Shown: piece by piece, positions 23,832 through 37,900 of the stretch | Layout: the number at the start of each line of letters is the position of its first letter | How positions within the stretch are numbered: position 1 is the stretch's first letter | Assembly: GCA_002914805.1 (NCBI GenBank) | Contig: JXTB01000129.1 | Location: 482,763-546,762, forward strand | From: Parasponia andersonii | Lineage: Eukaryota > Streptophyta > Magnoliopsida > Rosales > Cannabaceae | DNA length: 64,000 bases | Direction of reading: 5' to 3' | Notes under the pieces: model-generated | Told to the model about the DNA's origin: nothing | Databases searched by the model: none | What the model saw: the letters and a program-made list of their open reading frames with translations, nothing else | Translations under genes and position numbers: made by a program

Positions 23832-26800
23832 TCACTTTCTGGATAGTAAAGGCTTTACTGATTCCACAACTACCTGTTTTTCAAGGAAAGGAAAAGACGT
23901 CACAAAGGGAAAACATATAAAACCGTAAAATTGGTAACCCAGTGCAGTGTTGTCCTTCCAAGAACAAGGAACAGTAGTGCATAAAATATTAAATTCTCGA
24001 GAAAAGGAAACTAAATGAGAGAGCATAATCAAATGACACGATTCTAGCTGAGGAGGTCACTTCCATAAAAGAAAACAATCTTTTTGTCCTGATAGCACAT
24101 ATATTAGAGTTCTTACCCTTCCATCGTAAGACAATGACGCAAAAATCCAAGGCTCACGAGAACTCCAAGCAAGGCCTGTAATTTATGGTAGAATATGTTA
24201 GTTCTGAGATTTTAAATCATGGGTCTGAAATTAGAGTTGCAGTGATTACCATAAACACTGTCTTCATAATCACTGTAAGAATTAAGTAATGGATCTAGCC
24301 GCATCGTTCTAGTTGGTGAATCAACTAGTCTGGCAAACATGTGAAGAGAATTTATCATCACAAACAAAAGTATAAAAGAGGTTATTATATTAAGTCAACA
24401 AGGATCAAACTCGAAAAACACCCTGGGTAGGAAAAAAATACCTTTCAGATGTCAACTCATCCCCACTGGATGAAGAAGCCAGCCACAAATTGACAGTTGA
24501 GTCTGTACCAGAACTCTGCAATAGCTTGCGTGGGTTAAAACAAAATAAAAAGACAGAAATTTTATTCTATTTTTTTTTTTTAAGTCAGAGTATATGTTCT
24601 AAGAAAAAACAATGATAACAAAATATCCTACCAGTACCTACATAGACAGGCAAATGTGAAAGAGAAAGGTGGACATCAATACGCCTTATCACTACAAAAT
24701 AAGGAGTGTGTGGAAAACTATGTTCCTTGTATTGCACACACATACACAAATCCAACATTTCAATATGCATGCACATGTACATGAGTTAGAGAGAGAGAGA
24801 GGGAGGGAGTGAGGGAAAACCAGAATCAGCCCTTCGTACTCAGGATTACACCGGACAGCCCACGTCCTAGCAAAGTTTGAAAGAAATCACATATCAGATT
24901 AAGTAACTTGCATAAGTGACAAAGGCAATAAAAAAATATCCATTAAGAGGTTCATTAGGAGGCAACCATGCAGAAAGAGATCAATCTGAAACTAGAACAA
25001 GTAAATACCAATGTGTGTGTCCAGGAAGCTCCTGAATGGGAGCCTTTGGCTCCCTGAGATCCCATATGCAGATTCCAGATTCATCTTCTGCTGTGACCTG
25101 CAATAATTTAACAAGATTTTACTATGGAATCAGGAAGAAAAGAGATGAGTGTATGAGACATAATCTTTAGATAATAAAAGGAATTAAAAATTATCAGAAA
25201 AAAAAAAACAGAAGACGAAGAATCAAAAAACTCTGAAAAAGGCACAAAATCACCTAGTTATTAAAGTGACTCTCAAACGGCCCTTTCATTCGTTAATTTC
25301 CTATTCAACTGCATAAGCCCAAGTAAAAAAATTCAAAACTTGAAAAGTAAAGTCAATTTGGTTTCCTGATCATATCCTGGGAACATCTTCAACAGAGAGA
25401 TTCTTCTCACACTTGGATCTCAAATTGACTCAGCACGGTAGTTGTTATAAAGCATTTGAAAGCACATAATTTCCAGTAACATGTTAAAACAATGACTCAC
25501 CTACCAAAGTAAATCATAGAACTTGAAAAGTAAAACAATTACTAAAAAGAAAATATAACTTTATAGTGCTCCCTAAAATATAACAACAAATTCAGGGTTG
25601 CACAAGCAGACAAACATGCAAAAACCCAGACAATCCAGCACAAAATTAGATCACATTTTTGCAACTTTTGACTTGCATGATAAGAGGAGTATAAAAATGG
25701 TCTTACAAGTATGTGCTGCTTCTTGGGATTGTAATCGACATTGCGGACGTGAGAGTGCTCAATTGAATTTGCTTTCCTGCATTAAATACCTCCGATATCA
25801 TAAAAAGGTGAAAACACAAACACTTCATGGTTCCAAAATTGATCCATAGTTCTTTGACAAGGAACCGATGTCCTCGTAGTAGAAATTTGACAAAATCTAT
25901 GTGGCAGTTCACAAGACAGTAACACATCAACCCTTTTTGAAAAACTCTAATGTGGGATGGTTTAATTAAATTCCGATTACGTCAGCTGGTTTTGTAATTC
26001 ATAAATGTAGTATGAGAACTCAAACCATGCCAATCTTTCTTATTTTCTAAAATGATTTTCACGAATTCTTTGAGAAGCAGAATTATTCTATTGATGATGG
26101 GAACAACCCAAATCTGGGGTTTAGAATGGAGAATTGGCATAAAAATTGCCCGCAAATACCTTAACTGGACTCCCGGGTTGGGGATTCACCACCAATGAAA
26201 CAATACAAAACAAAAAAAGAGGAATAAACTCACAAGTTTACCATTGTTAACAGGACTCAAACTTATCCACATGCCATTTTTTTGATTTATTACCCAAATA
26301 GAAAATGAAAAAGCAAATTATGGTATGGAAATATAACATACATCATGGTCCTTAAGTCCCAAAACTGAATGGAAGATTCATTAGTCGCTGCAACCGCATT
26401 CACATCATGTGGATCCCATGCTCCTCCAGATAAGTAGTGCAGCATACCAGCAGGTTCTTGTGATTGTATCTACTAAACATAAAATTATGGAAACACGTAA
26501 GAGGAAGCATAGCTCCGCAGCAGCTCAAAATAAATTCAGTTTTAGAAGTTGACTGCTAGCTTGTCAGATATTTTTAGTTTTTGCAGGGACGTTAAGGTTT
26601 TGACAGAGGGAAGCTCAAAAGCTAGTGCTCTTAGAAAAATAATGCAATAATTCTCCTTTCTATATAATTCATGCATCAGTTTACGAAATTCTGAACCAGC
26701 AAGAGCATGTTGCCTAGTTAATTATGTAATTTATGCATCATGTCAGCAAATTAGAACCAGCAAGGGAGTACGTTAACTACATGCTGGAACAGAGATCGGA

Positions 26801-28030
26801 AACCCCTTTTTGCTCAGCAAACGATACACCAAAACTGTCAGTCTATCAGACTATTAACAAACAATCAGCTTTAAAGTTCCATAAAACTGTACCTGAATGG
26901 CTTTTCTTGGCATATCTAAGCTCCACAAGGAAAGATTTTCCTCGTCAATGCTAATAATCTTATCATGCCTTCCAGATGGCCACCAAAGAACGCTGATGAT
27001 CGTGAACATGTACGGAGAAAGTGAGCAACACATAACTACATAAGGACAACAAAATGAATCTCCACGGAACTACGTAGACGAGTCATATGCAATATCTTCT
27101 AAATTAAATATATACGCCATTCTTATCAAGGAAAAATAAATGAATCATAGGACATACTCTTCACCTTCTAGCCGTAGTTCTCGGAGATAACATCTAAAAG
27201 AATATGAAAGACAAAAGATGGCACTAATACTATACAAAATGCGCGCCAATAAGGAGGGACAAACAAACCCACGACTTAATCTTGCCCACATTGTCGCCAA
27301 GGGGGGTAATCTTCTCCAACTGAGGGGAATTCAACTCGCCATACAACTCGGGTATCTGCCATATTGCTGCCCCATGAGATTCACCTTAACAAAAATGAAC
27401 AACTTTATCAATTGCGGAAAACATATAGCAAACGTATAAAAGATACAAAATACAGAAAAGCAAAATGGTGATTAATCTTGCATAATTCATTTTCGCAGAA
27501 TCGGATGACAATGCAAATAAATATCAATATAGATAGATTAATAAAAAGCATCAAAAGGTAGGTTAAGACCCTATGGAGTACCAGTGGAGTAGACGGTGGA
27601 GAAGATTCGCTGATCGAAGGGACACGAAGCGAGATCCCAGATCTCGCTCGGGTGCGAAAACAAGCCCTCGCACACGAGTTCAGTTCCACCAGCCGAAAGC
27701 CGGATCAAATGCACCTGTTAATTCAATATCAACCCCCCATTAAACTCAGATCCAATCATAAAATTTTACCCAAAGTTGATCAATTTAAAGAATAAAGGAA
27801 AAAAAAAAAAAAAAACCTCGTTTTCTTCTTTGAGACTGAGAGTGCCGGTGAGAAAGCTGGTGTGATCTGTATCAGCTTTCACATCAGATATGCACCTAGC
27901 CTGGCCACCAAACCTCAAACTGAGTCAGAAATCAAAGGCAAAAAAGAAATGGAATAAAGGGTTTAGAGAGAGGGGGTTTATGGACCTGGTATTTGAGACC
28001 ATATCCAATGCCTGATGATCCTCCTTGCAT
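23832..28030 (-). CDS. EIPR1: WD40 protein, EIPR1/TSSC1 family, 352 aa
   Basis: Thirteen minus-strand exons keep phase at all junctions: 28030-27986, 27900-27817, 27714-27582, 27384-27276, 26992-26893, 26469-26342, 25776-25707, 25097-25009, 24866-24821, 24515-24442, 24329-24250, 24175-24117, 23873-23832 (1059 nt). The start MQGGSSGIGYGLKYQ is the conserved plant N-terminus. WD-type repeats show as GKIKNVLWWPSGRHDKIIS, GGAWDPHDVNAVAATNESS, FWDLRTM, GICIWDLREP, HTHWTWAVRCNPEYEG, GTDSTVNLWLAS and GLAWSSREPWIFASLSYDG. In animals EIPR1 (TSSC1) binds the EARP and GARP tethering complexes and supports endosomal recycling and dense-core vesicle trafficking. The plant role is inferred from orthology. 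The last exon is only 42 nt. Confidence 0.93.
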
Positions 28031-29160
28031 TGCTGATCTCTGATTTGATTTTCGCAATCTCTGCTCTGCTCTCTATTAGGACTTGGGGATGGAGGTGGTA
28101 CTCTCAGAGATGGAATACGCGGGGCTTCGGCGACACACGTTTTTGGGACCTATCAGTTTTCTGACGGTGCTCACAACGGTTAATCAACTCCGTTATATCA
28201 AAAAAAAAAAAGAAAAAAGAAAAACTCAACTCCGTCGTTATGTAACAGTCGTTCGATAATCCTAATCAGATTTAGCCCAAAAAATAAAAATAAAAAATCA
28301 CCACCTCAACGTGGGTTTTGTTTATTAGGGTGTGAGAAACTAGCCAAGTAGCTGTTAAACCGACCAAATAAAATCAACTAAAAATTAAATATATATGCAT
28401 ATATAACTTCTGTTTTTTTTTTTTTTTTCCATATTTTTATGTGTATTTAACCTTTCATATGTAGAAATAAGATTTAAATTACACTCTCTAAAACAACCTA
28501 CTGTAAACTATACTCTATAAAATGACCAAATTAGTAACCTTATACTTTCTAATGAACCATTTGTACATTCTCTCTTGATAAGCATGGGACCGACATTTCT
28601 GCATATTTATGGGGCGACACGAATGATTTAATACAGTGATTAAGTGGTTGATTTGAGAGGGTTAAATTTGTCTAGCTATAATATCGCAACGTCACCAAGA
28701 ATAGTCATAAAGTGTTTTATTAAGTTATAACAGGAGTGCGTAATAGTCATATAAATCTTCTCAAAATCCGAGAGCGAGATTGGGTTGAACAGACCTCGTC
28801 AGCTCTCCAGACCTGCTACTAGTATTTGATTGACCCTCCAAAACTTCTGACTCCCAACCCGTTTCTCAAAATTTTGAAATTAAATTTAGGGTCTAAGAGG
28901 TCAGATCAGTTATCTTCACTCAGAGCAAATGATGGCTCGAGTCCAAACAAGACACTAAACTTGTCAGATAACAACATTAAACATGGCAACAGTCTAAAAG
29001 GTACAAAATACGACTATCAAAAGGGAATAAAGTGAGAGCAGTTCCAACGATAGTGGCAGCTTAACAAATAAAAACCGTAGAATGTACCATTATCATTTAT
29101 ATAGGACGTTGTCCTCTTTTTGTTTACAAGGATGAATGCAAGAGAGGGATACATGTGTCT
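28031..29160. other. 5' region of EIPR1 homolog and intergenic DNA
   Basis: The first 100 bases or so are the likely 5' UTR and promoter of the minus-strand WD40 gene. The rest is AT-rich and shows no convincing gene. Confidence 0.4.
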
Positions 29161-29164
29161 GTAC

Positions 29165-29540
29165 AAAGAGAACATTAAACCCTATCTCTATCCCTCTGTA
29201 TATCTCTATCCCTCTGTAAATACCACATATTTTGTCTTTCATTTAATCTTATCGTCTCTTTTTTATATTTTACTCTTACTAACTTAAACATCAAAGTATC
29301 TTACATATGATAACTACCATCTAAAACATCAAAGTATTTTACATATGATAACTATCATCTAATTCTTCTGATGCATGCATAAGACACTCTATCTCTATCC
29401 TTTTATAAATATCACATATTTTGTCTTTCATTTAATCTTATCGTCTTTTTTTTTTATATTTTACTCTTACTAACTTAAACATCAAAGTGTTTTACATATG
29501 ATGACTACCATCTAATTCTTCTTATGCATGCATAAGACAG
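29165..29540. repeat. Tandem duplication, period about 189 bp
   Basis: The block with 'cacatattttgtctttcatttaatcttatcgtct' occurs at 29224 and again at 29413. Each copy is followed by the same 'actaacttaaacatcaaagt' and 'catctaattcttctKatgcatgcataagaca' phrases. A shorter inner duplication (aacatcaaagtatYttacatatgataact) is present in the first copy. Confidence 0.85.
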
Positions 29541-29659
29541 AACATATCTAAAAATGGCAAGAACAAGTGGATAGTTGGAAAAATAGTCGCATCAATAAAT
29601 AAGCTAATATAAATAATGAAAATCAGTTATAATATATATACACAGCGGCAGTTCGTAAA

Positions 29660-30540
29660 GAGACATTAATCAAACTAACAACATTAGAGGAATCTGCTTC
29701 AACGACAAGAAGACTGAAACCCAACTCGTAAGCAAGTTCCAAACCTTCAAAATGGCTCTAGCTTCAACCACCTCGACATCAAAAATCACATCCAGTCTAC
29801 GCATTGAAGCTGCTTTCACTTCTCAACCGAGTTACGAATCACAGCCCCAAGTCTAGCTTCTCTAGAGAGATTAACAACGGCATCAACATTTGGTTTGTAG
29901 GAGTACACCAAACATGGTTCGCAACAAGATTTTTATTATTATGAAGAGAGGTCCATTGGTTATTCCATAAATTATCTTGTTTCTGTTATTCCATATGGAC
30001 CAAGCAACAACAAAAAAACAATCCAAATTAGCATATTTTAGGTATATAACTAGATTCACAATTTTGTGGTCCTTATCAAGATACTCAATTAAACTTGATT
30101 ATTCCCACACTTTCCTATTACCATTGCAATGAATTAAAGCAGGATTAACTGTCTTATTTTCACACTTAACAAAGGGCACCAAGTCACATCAATCCTTTTA
30201 GTAGTTAAATTAACAAAAGTAGGAATTATGTTCTAGTAGGCATGCCACATAAAAACTTTTACCTTTTTTGGAACATTCATCTTCCATAATTTCTTCCGCC
30301 ATTTCCTACTATCTTCCGAACATGATAGGCTACGAGCATCTTTATTATTCACTGTCACATTGTAAGCATTTTTCATAGAAAAACGGCCTTTCATGTCAAA
30401 ATGCCAAAAGAAATAATTAGCATAAGTAACTTTGCTTAGAGGCATACTTAAAATCCGCTCAGCACCATCCGGTAGAAACATATCTCTCACAAGTTTTACA
30501 TTCCAATCAATGTTTTCCATTTTCAAAAAAGCTACTGGAA
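29660..30540 (-). pseudogene. Degenerate LINE (L1-type) 3' fragment: zf-RVT and RNase H
   Basis: The minus strand at 30526-30233 encodes a zinc-binding reverse-transcriptase tail (zf-RVT type: GRFSMKNAYNV, WRKKLWKMNVPKKVKVFMW). Degenerate Cys-rich sequence follows (CPLCKCENK-like). At about 29905-29665 there is an RNase H-like domain split over frames (VVEARAIL, then GLELAYELGFSLLVVEADSS in another frame). Stops and frameshifts interrupt it, and no endonuclease or polymerase core is present. This is a 5'-truncated, dead copy of a plant non-LTR retrotransposon. Confidence 0.8.
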
Positions 30541-30704
30541 GGTCCTCTTCAAAACACTTTATGCATGTTATAGCGAATAATACTAAAGGAATTAGTCATG
30601 TTATTTTTAGTCCGCCCGCCTAAAAATAGTGTGTACTACTTTTAGATTTTGTGAAGGGACAAAATAAGGGCATTGGTAGGAGACTATATGAGTTAAAATA
30701 ATCC

Positions 30705-31745
30705 ACAATGGTTATAGGCCTAGTTTGGTTAAATATTTTTCAAATAATGGGTCAAAAATTGTTTGATAAAAACAAAAAAGTCATATTATTCAATAATTTT
30801 TGACAAAGATATAGCTAAAAGCTAAAGTTAGCCTAACACGTTTTGATTTTTAGATTATGCACAAATTTGCATTATCTTTTAATGAATAAATCATAATGGT
30901 TGAAATATCCTCACTTAAAAACAAAAATATCTAACATTTAATTGAGTTTATTTTCGTACCAATTTTTTTAAAAAAATTATTAATATATTTAAATCATATT
31001 TAATTAAAATATTCTTCATATTAGTTATTTTGAAGTAATCAAATTGATTCTTTATTAAAATCTTAAATTCAAATGAAAATAAAATAAAGATAAATAAATT
31101 TAACTGAGTAACTAATTTAGTTGAATTTATTTTCATATCATTTTTTAAAAAAAGTATTAATATGTTTAGTATGTACAAATAACGTAATTGTAAAAAATAT
31201 CAATAAGTTATTTCTATAAATATACATAATTATATAATTATGTTTATTTTGGTCATTTTATATTAGTATAATAATTCAATTTTATAGTAATTCAATTTTA
31301 CAGTTTATCAAACACTTTAATATATCTTTTTTAAGTCATAATATTTTAAAATTATAATTTATCAAATATTCAATTATTTTAGCTATAACAGATTTTTTTT
31401 TTAATATTGTTAAAAATATTTTTCTTAAAATAGATAGTTGTACTAAATTAGCTATAGTAGTGTCACTTCATTCCCAACAAAAAAACATGGACTTGCTTTT
31501 CTTATTTTCCCAATAAAAGTATGACTCACGTTACTTTTATATTTATTTTACATATTCCCCAAATAAAGTGGACCGCTTATGATATTTGTGTGGTTAGTCC
31601 ATCTTTTTAATCACTTATTACACAAAATAACTTCTAGTAACAACGTACGTCTAGCCAATTTAATACAATTCAATTCTATATAATAGCCTAATATAATTCA
31701 ATCCACTGAAATTCAATTATGTCTACCAAACGGATCTAACATTTT
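30705..31745. mobile_element. Possible AT-rich non-autonomous DNA element(s)
   Basis: The stretch begins with 'aggcctagtttggttaaat' and ends with 'ctaccaaacggatctaac', an inverted TTTGGT/ACCAAA pattern seen at ends of many plant DNA elements. The interior is very AT-rich with no coding capacity. Similar phrases inside (atcaaacacttt at about 31305) suggest more than one element. Boundaries are uncertain. Confidence 0.3.
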
Positions 31746-34646
31746 GAGGACACCACCTTAGAAGTTCGTGGTCTCGGGATCCACCTATCCTCTTATATCA
31801 TGACATTTTCTCTTGTCCCAATTGGCCACCTAGAGCCTAACTCGATAATCTCTCTCCTCTATAGTAGACCGCCAAACCTGAGAAGGAGAATAACCCAGCT
31901 TGTTCTTAAGAAAAGAGGAGAGAAAATGTTCATGTTAAAAAAGGGAGTATAATTTTTCTTTTTTTTTTTAATAATTGTTTTATAATGGTCAACGAACGTC
32001 ACAATTATTTTCATTACCGGGAAAAAAAAATCTTCATTCTTTGTCACGTGATACGACGCTTGGGAATAAAGATATTGTTTCTTTTTTCTTTTTCTTTTTT
32101 TTTTTTGTTTTTTTGTTTTTTGTTTTGGGTATAAACGAGAATAAAGATATCGTTATTCGTTATCAAAAATCACTGCTTCAATTGATCGATACTTACAAGT
32201 TAAAATAGTAAATGACTATTAAATTTTGAGAAATTATTCACGTGGTAAGCCATAAAAATCGAGAACTATTGAACATTTTAAAGTACAGTAATTTGCTTGA
32301 AAGTCCAACTTTTAGCATATAATACATTTCTAAAATGTCTAGTGGAATTACCCTCGCGTACTAACCATTCAACATTTCCCATATTAACTTGTCCCAACTG
32401 CTATATTATGGCAAAATAAAAAGAAAAAGTAAAAGAAAGTGAAGATTATTTTACCTTTTTTTAAGCGGAAAAAACACTACCTTTTTTTTTTTTTTTTCCT
32501 GGCAGTTTGATTATGATTTGTAGTTTAACAAACTTATTGAGCGTGTTAGTCTTAAATAATGCACGAGGTACGACTCAGTTGAAGATGGGTTTATTTCTTT
32601 TCTAAATATAAAAGGGTTTTTTTTTTTCCAAAAGAGTTAAAGAAAATTCCGGAATACATAACAATTCTTCTTTTGAGATTCTGTAACACGATATATTTGG
32701 CTAGCAAAATTTGCGTTAATTTAACTAGACAGATTTAGAAAATATCTAATAGAAGAGAGTATTCAACGAGTAACAACTGAATTGATTTCTTTTCTTAAAA
32801 TGAAATAACGATTTACGATTAAAAAAAATCTATAACTGCGCACTCTTTATTAGCAAATAGCAATTTAAAACGAGGCGTTGCACCTTAATAGTTATTACGA
32901 CTGGCTTTCCCTTCGCACATTAACCTGTGTAAAACGTAGATGTGCAGCAAAGGAAATGTGATGCTGTCCAACTTTACGCCAAAGACATTCCATTTTATTT
33001 ATTTATTTATTCTTTTACAACAATACTCAGCATACTCTTTTTTTAAAAAGGTGCACTGTTTTCTCTTATCACACTATTTTTGTAAAAAAAAATTATTACC
33101 AAATTACATTTTGTAACCATGTTTAAAAATCTTTCGCCACACACATTTATCTAAACGATTAAAAACTTCCTTTCTCAAAAATCTATCTTCCTTTGAGGTT
33201 TGAAATAAAATATTTGTCAATTTTCATGCCTTCTATTGATTAAACCAGCTAATCTAACGCTAATTTTGACCATAACTATTTTAACATCGTTTGGTTTGGC
33301 AATCCGTTTGAACTCCTAATAAGCAATCGGTGATAAAACTAAAAACAACTTACAATTGGATCATAAAATTGATTAATGGTGGTTGAAAAACTCAAAAACA
33401 AATCCGAATTTTTTGTCAGATCATATACTAATGGGGACTACCACAGAGAAAAGTAAGCAAACACTTCAAAAAAAAAAAAAAATTCATGACGAAAGTTCGG
33501 GAAAATAAGAACAATCCCGTGATGATGAAGATATTTGGTGAAAATACCAAAAAGGGAATGTATGGTGAACGTAGAAAAAAGGGAAAGGAGTGGGAAAAGG
33601 AAAGTGAGTACAAAAAAAAATTAGAATGAGGGATAATATAGGAATAATGAAGGCTATATTGAGTAGTTACTAAATTTAAATTTTATTTGTGTTGATTGTT
33701 TTAAAAATAACGTGACAAGAGTAAGGAGCCACTATTTTCCAAAATATATAAATACCCTCGAATCCATCTTACCTTTTCATAAACATAGAAATACACTTAC
33801 TCTTTTTTTTTTTTTTTGAATAGTATACTTTATATCACTCTTTTCATAACTACAGAAATACTTTTGCCTTTTTTTTTTCTCCAGAAAGCATCATAAAATT
33901 GTATTGTATTTCAATTTTTTTTTAATACAAAACATCATGTGTTTTAAAAAATATAGAAAAACGCCCTATAATATAATTTTGTATTACATAAAAAATTATA
34001 ATTTGACTTCTTTTGAAATCCAATATCCTCTTAACATCAAAATTAGAGAAATTGTTGCAAATGATAAAATCATCCTTGATGAAGGGTAAATTAAAATTTA
34101 AATTAAATTTAAGAATTAGTTAATCAAATAATATTTTACTTTTTCAAACAAACTCATTCTCATAAGTGATTAAATAGCTTTTGGACAATTATTTATGTAT
34201 CCAAAGACAAAAGAGAAAATGTAAGATAAATCTAAATCTACTATCCACCGAAGATGATTTTATTATTTTTCACTAATTTTTTTAATTTAGTTTACACAAG
34301 AAGGTTAGATTTGAAAAACAGTCAAATTATAAGGTTTTTATCATTAAAAAAAACAACAACAAATTCAAGGGGATTGTTAATTTTTCGTTAAAAAAAATTA
34401 AAATATAAGGTAATTTTATGATGTTTTCTTTATTTTTTTTAATACACCCTATTATTCTGTTCCTAAATACAGAAATACCCTTAAAACAACTCATAATTAC
34501 AAAACAACTCATAATTACAAAACAACTCCGCCCACAAACTGGTCGAAGTCTAAGACCTCCTCCCGACCTACCGTAATAATCTCTCTTTTTCACGACTATA
34601 TCCACGCCATCCTGATATCACCTTTTCCATCCTGGCACCCATTCTC

Positions 34647-34650
<4 letters not shown>
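31746..34650. other. AT-rich intergenic DNA
   Basis: I see no gene. The stretch holds many poly-T tracts and no repeat longer than about 30 bp that I could recognise. Confidence 0.4.

Positions 34651-34684
<34 letters not shown>
34651..34684. repeat. (CT)n microsatellite upstream of the DUF7796-like gene
   Basis: An uninterrupted CT run lies about 225-260 bp upstream of the ATG at 34910, within the probable promoter or 5' UTR. A GAAAAA run follows at about 34715-34746. Confidence 0.9.
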
Positions 34685-34687
<3 letters not shown>

Positions 34688-34715
34688 ACACCGTAGCGAC
34701 ATGCCTCAAAATAAA

Positions 34716-34747
<32 letters not shown>

Positions 34748-34909
34748 TCAAGTAAAGTAATCCCCATTCTCAGTCGTTGAATTTTCGTTCCTTTATGGAA
34801 GAAGAAACCGAATAGGAGGAATTGAAAAAAATTAGAGAACTGGGCCACGAAAAGCAGGAAGAGATGCTAAAGAAGCCTTAATTAGACTCCAGCTCCTCAA
34901 ATTCAAAAG

Positions 34910-37900
34910 ATGGCTACAACAACAACGTCGTCTTTTTTCAAGTTGTTTACCTTTTCGTCTTTCGATTGGCGTTTCTTTTTCCTACTTATCCCGACGCTCG
35001 CTCTCCTCCTCCTCCTCTTCCTCTCCCTCTCTCCCTCCAACACTTTCTCCCCCTTTGCTCCATTTCCATCACTCCACCAAACGTCCCCTAACCAAAGCCA
35101 AACCCTCAATTCCTCCTCCTCCTCCCTCACCTTCACGATTCCGCCGCCTTTCTCCGAGTCGAATCGAGCCGAATCGGCGGAGACTCGGCGGTGGAGGAGG
35201 AAAAAGGGCCAGTTGCTTAGATCGAGAGTGGCGGTTTGTTTGGTCGGTGGCGCCAGGAGGTTCGAGCTGACTGGACCGTCGATTATCGAGAACCTTCTAG
35301 AAGAGTATCCCAATTTCGACCTTTTCCTTCATAGTCCATTGGACCAGAACGCCTTCAAATTCTCGCTCCTCAAGAACGCGCCGAGCCTCGCCTCGGTCCG
35401 AATCTTCGACCCCAAACCCATGCCCGAAACCGAGTCGGAGGCTCGTGTTCTAACCGCCCAGAACTCGCCTAATGGCATCCAGGTTTATATCTCTATAATC
35501 TACCCTTTATTTATTTTTTTGTTTAATCAATTATTATTATTATTCCAATTTTAATTAATTAATTGCATTAATTACAAGAGCGGATTCGATAAAGACAGGG
35601 AAGCACTGGGATTGGCAATATCTATCTCTATCGTAAACTTAATTGGCTTTCCTTTGTTTTGAATTGCCGATAATGTGTTGTCCTCAATTGTTGTTTCAAT
35701 AAAACCGTAGCCAGAAAACAATGCCATATCAAGAAATTTCTTTCTTCTTCTTGAATTTTTCGTTTATTTTACTTTATTTTTCTGCTGCCACCTCTGCTTT
35801 CCCCCAAATAATATTTGCACTTTTGATTTTTGTTTTTTTTTCATGAAAAAAATTGTGACTTTGCTTTTTATGGTTAATTAAAATGACCTACTAAATATTA
35901 AACACCCAGACTACCCTTTGGCCTTTACTGCAAAAACACGTCAACTACTAATACTTACAAAATATTTTTTCTCTACTAAAAATAATTTTAGGAGAACAAC
36001 TAAAAGCCACCTATACCAACTTTCTGAACTGCTTAAATCCCCATGTGTATTTACTGTAAAATTGCTTTTATTTGACCGTTTATATGATTGGCAGTCTTTT
36101 CTGAAAGTATTTTGTAAATATTTCTTTTATCCGTAAATTTAAAAAATAATCATATGGATTTCTGACTTTCGGTAAAATGCTCATCATAAAAAATAAAAAA
36201 GTCAAAATGTTTACATATTTTTTTAATTTTCTAGTTATAACTTTTGACATAATATTTATTATATCCATCTTCCGCGGTACCGGTGGCGCATCAACTATAC
36301 GATTTGGCCCCAACTCGCGAGTCACGAGAAATTGCAATATTTGATGCTCACCACGTGTACACGTACTTCTCAATATTTATATACAGATATGAATAATCTA
36401 AAATATTCTTTTCCTCATTATTTTATGGTCGGGTTCAACTCTGACAATGTTGGATGCCATTAATTTAAGTACAGGCCATCACAGTTGAATTAGTAATCAC
36501 TCTTTAATCCATGCAATTAAATCAAACACTATTTGATATATAAATATATATATATTTTTTAGTAACAAAAATGTCAATAGTGTTTGATTTAATTGTATGC
36601 GACTGCTTAAATGTAAGCGGTCCAAAAATTTGACGTACGAGTAATATAATATTTACCACGGAACAGGTGGCGCAGCGGCGATATGGTTATTCTAGAGGTT
36701 ATATGTTTGAATTTGGTGACTCTTTGAGTTTTAGACGTGATTGTACTTATTTATCAATTTAGTGCTTCGTCTTTTGTTTCTAAAATGTTATTCTCGTTAA
36801 TTACTCAGATGAAATTACAGGTGATTCACTCTGCAACAACGACCTGTCAATAGGATCTTAGAGCTCATTGTTGAAATTACTTTGATCACGTCCAAAAATA
36901 TTTATAGAATATTCTTTAACTAGAATAGAAAATCAGGCCTACTGACCAGATTGCTCGCCTAGAAAAAATTGGTCATTGGTTAAATAAAACTAATACACGT
37001 CCTAACATTACACTAACTATAAATACGCTGTTCTTTTTTGGTTTCTGGGTTCAACTCTTATAATTTTGGCTAGCTCAGTTAACTTTTTTTTTAATGAAAA
37101 ATTCTGTAGTATGAATTAATAGTTTTTGTTTAACAAATGCGAAATCTGTAACTTTCCAATTTGATTAAAAATCAGGTAAAATAACATGCTCATTTGGTAT
37201 TGAAATCTTAGTCACGTCGAATTCGGATATTGCAGGGCCTTTTGCAGTACTTTAACCTCGTAGAAGGGTGCTTAACGCTGATCCAAAGTTACCAAAAACA
37301 ACAAAACTTCACCTACGACTGGATAATCCGAACCCGAGTTGATGGATACTGGAACTCCCCTCTCCACCCGAAAAACTTCGTCCGGGGTCGGTACTTGGTC
37401 CCACCCGGATCAAGTTACGGCGGACTCAACGACCGTTTCGGCGTAGGAGACCTGAACACCTCCATAGTCGCTCTCTCCCGCCTCTCCCTCATCCCAAAAC
37501 TCGACTCGGCCGGGCTCCGCCAACTCAACTCGGAAACATCCTTCAGAGCCCAACTCACCACCCAAGGCGTACCCTACCTAACAAAACGGCTTCCTTTCTG
37601 TGTGGTGACGGACCGCGAGTACCAGTTCCCTCCGACCCGGTTTGGCGTGCCGGTTGCCGCATTGTCGAGCCCCGGTCCGCTGAGCGGAGCCAAGTGCCGG
37701 CCGTGCACTGCGGCGTGCCGAGGCGACTGCGTGGCGAGCGTGATGCCGGGGCTTTACAAAGGTTGGAGCTGGACTGACTGGGCCAATGGGACGCTTCAGC
37801 TTTGTGACGCGCATGGCGAGTGGGAAAATGGCTGGGAGAGGATATTTGACCGAGTCGCCGGGAAAAAACTCGCCGCCGAAAGGAAAAGAGTTCGAAGTTT

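Noticed and set aside
30948..31178. 76-codon Ile/Leu/Lys-rich frame
   Set aside because: It arises from very AT-rich DNA with simple composition, and no family is recognisable.
34903..35313. 136-codon minus-strand frame opposite the DUF7796-like exon 1
   Set aside because: It mirrors a GC-rich real exon, is full of Arg/Glu low complexity and has no family signature.
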